A DNA stretch of 64,000 nt from NCBI RefSeq assembly GCF_000208745.1, contig NC_030855.1, positions 22,611,071-22,675,070 of the forward strand. Reading direction: 5' to 3'. This document shows positions 62,801 through 64,000 of the stretch, piece by piece. Both the position numbers and the translations under genes were made by a program. Within the stretch, counting starts at the first letter, position 1; every line of letters begins with the position of its first letter. This DNA comes from Theobroma cacao (Eukaryota; Streptophyta; Magnoliopsida; Malvales; Malvaceae). The notes beneath the pieces were generated by a model. It searched no databases and was not told the origin of the DNA. It saw only the letters and a program-made list of their open reading frames with translations.

Positions 62801-64000
62801 ACAAAAGCAATATGTACAAGTTCTCTAAACACCAAATCATCTCTCCAAATCCTTAAAAGACAAGGAGTCACAATTCCTCTGTATGAGCACACATAGGAGA
62901 TATTGGTGCATTAAGCTAAATGAAATTTGCATGTTCGAACTCACTTGAAACTAGCATATCATGAACCCTCGAATCACAATGCATAGAACTGGCAATGAAT
63001 GCAAAGCAAATGCCCAATATAAGTTGATACAGTCTTGGACCCCTGGAGCCAAATACATTGTATTGAAGTCCTAGTCCTGAAACCATAAACCTAAACCTTA
63101 GAAACCCAAAATTCAAAATTAATGCTCAACAGTCAGGGTCCTTCATCTAGGTTTAGATCAGTGTGCCACTGCTATCTTCTTTCTGAATCTTTTATATGCA
63201 CCATAACTGGGACAGTTGGAAGCAACACATCTCTACTATTATAACCAAGGAAAAGATTTACAAAATGCCCTAATGAGGCGAAACAGCCAGAATTTCACAT
63301 CCTAAGCTAACATAGATCTAATAAATAGAATTTGCAAACATGAGAAACATCACATGCCAAATAGACTTGAAATCAGCTCTAGAGCAGGGTGTCAAAGTCA
63401 TCTATATGAAAACGGAATTGTTATGGTGCACCCATCAAGGATTTGATGGCTCCCCATGAAGTGAAAGAAGTGATTAAAGTCCAACCAATTCAGCCAACAA
63501 ATTCTTGTACTAATAAGTAGAGTTCAAGTGAACATGTATCTTCTTGAGCGGCTGGATCACAACCATCAAGAAAATCAAGAAGCAAATTTTAACCAATTCT
63601 CTCGCCTACATCCTCGCAGCTATCAAAATGGTAAATTCATTTCCCAAATTTCCACTTTAGATCAATCCAAAAGCAAAAGAATAAACTTGATTTGTGAATA
63701 CTCCCTCTCCATTCTCAACTAATCCACATTGGGCAGCAAATCAAATAGTGGAAAAATGAAAAAGAAAATTAGCCTCCGAAAAAGGGAATGGAAACCCACA
63801 TCAGTAATAAGATCACCATCAATTACCAAGTCACTAGTTCGTAGAAACAAGGAAAAAAATTACAACTACAATCTCCTCTTGAACAACTCATTCATTCACA
63901 AGTAACTAGGACAGTACAAGAATAACAAAGAATACAATGAAGCAAAAAAGGAGAGAAAGCAAGTTGAAAGTGAATGAATATCAATCACAAAGAAAAACCT
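62801..64000. other. Right end of the window, nothing recognised
   Basis: Short open frames only (62916-63116 minus, 63528-63722 plus), without domains, splice signals of note or repeats. Confidence 0.55.

Noticed and set aside
1..64000. tRNA or rRNA genes
   Set aside because: None recognised by eye; a covariance-model scan would be needed to exclude a tRNA.

Overview
The window is nuclear DNA of a dicotyledonous plant from a draft assembly (a 254-base run of N at 5560-5813 and a single N at 47563). Genes have many short GT-AG exons, intergenic DNA is AT-rich, and the families are plant-specific in form: LRR-malectin receptor kinases, a long-N-terminus seipin, a NOD26-like aquaporin and plant NIF/FCP1-like phosphatases. 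The species cannot be told from the sequence.

Layout. Positions 1-35150 hold four receptor-like kinase genes of the LRR-VIII-2 type, head to tail on the minus strand: a partial and probably decaying copy (A, 1-4311, cut by the left edge) and three apparently complete copies (B 7046-15953, C 20368-27060, D 28440-35150). Each encodes a signal peptide, an N-terminal cap, about twelve leucine-rich repeats carried mostly one per 72-base exon, a malectin-like domain, one membrane segment and an RD-type Ser/Thr kinase. Positions 36500-39930 are a graveyard of LINE 3' ends with poly(A) tails, one of them apparently split by a small solo-LTR-like insertion; a third RNase H remnant lies near 17.3 kb. 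A SEIPIN2/3-type gene follows on the plus strand (41231-43662), then a NIP1-type aquaporin on the minus strand (45368-47324). Positions 47.6-56 kb are gene-poor and contain a hairpin-prone minisatellite (49449-50060) and a half-kilobase tandem duplication (53466-54633). Three intronless HAD phosphatase genes (56125-57039, 58543-59478, 60321-61280) lie in tandem on the plus strand. An unidentified broken coding remnant lies at about 62015-62800 (minus), and nothing else coding was found to 64000.

How the genes relate. The kinases are predicted cell-surface receptors reading apoplastic ligands. Seipin shapes lipid droplets at the ER. The aquaporin moves small neutral solutes. The HAD proteins are predicted protein phosphatases. 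The order kinase cluster - seipin - HAD phosphatases matches what I recall of Arabidopsis chromosome 1 (At1g29720-At1g29780), so the block looks like old conserved microsynteny, with the aquaporin as a local difference. The points most worth a second look are this conserved seipin/phosphatase linkage, a shared leader with short upstream ORFs in front of the phosphatase paralogues, and the splice-donor loss in gene A.
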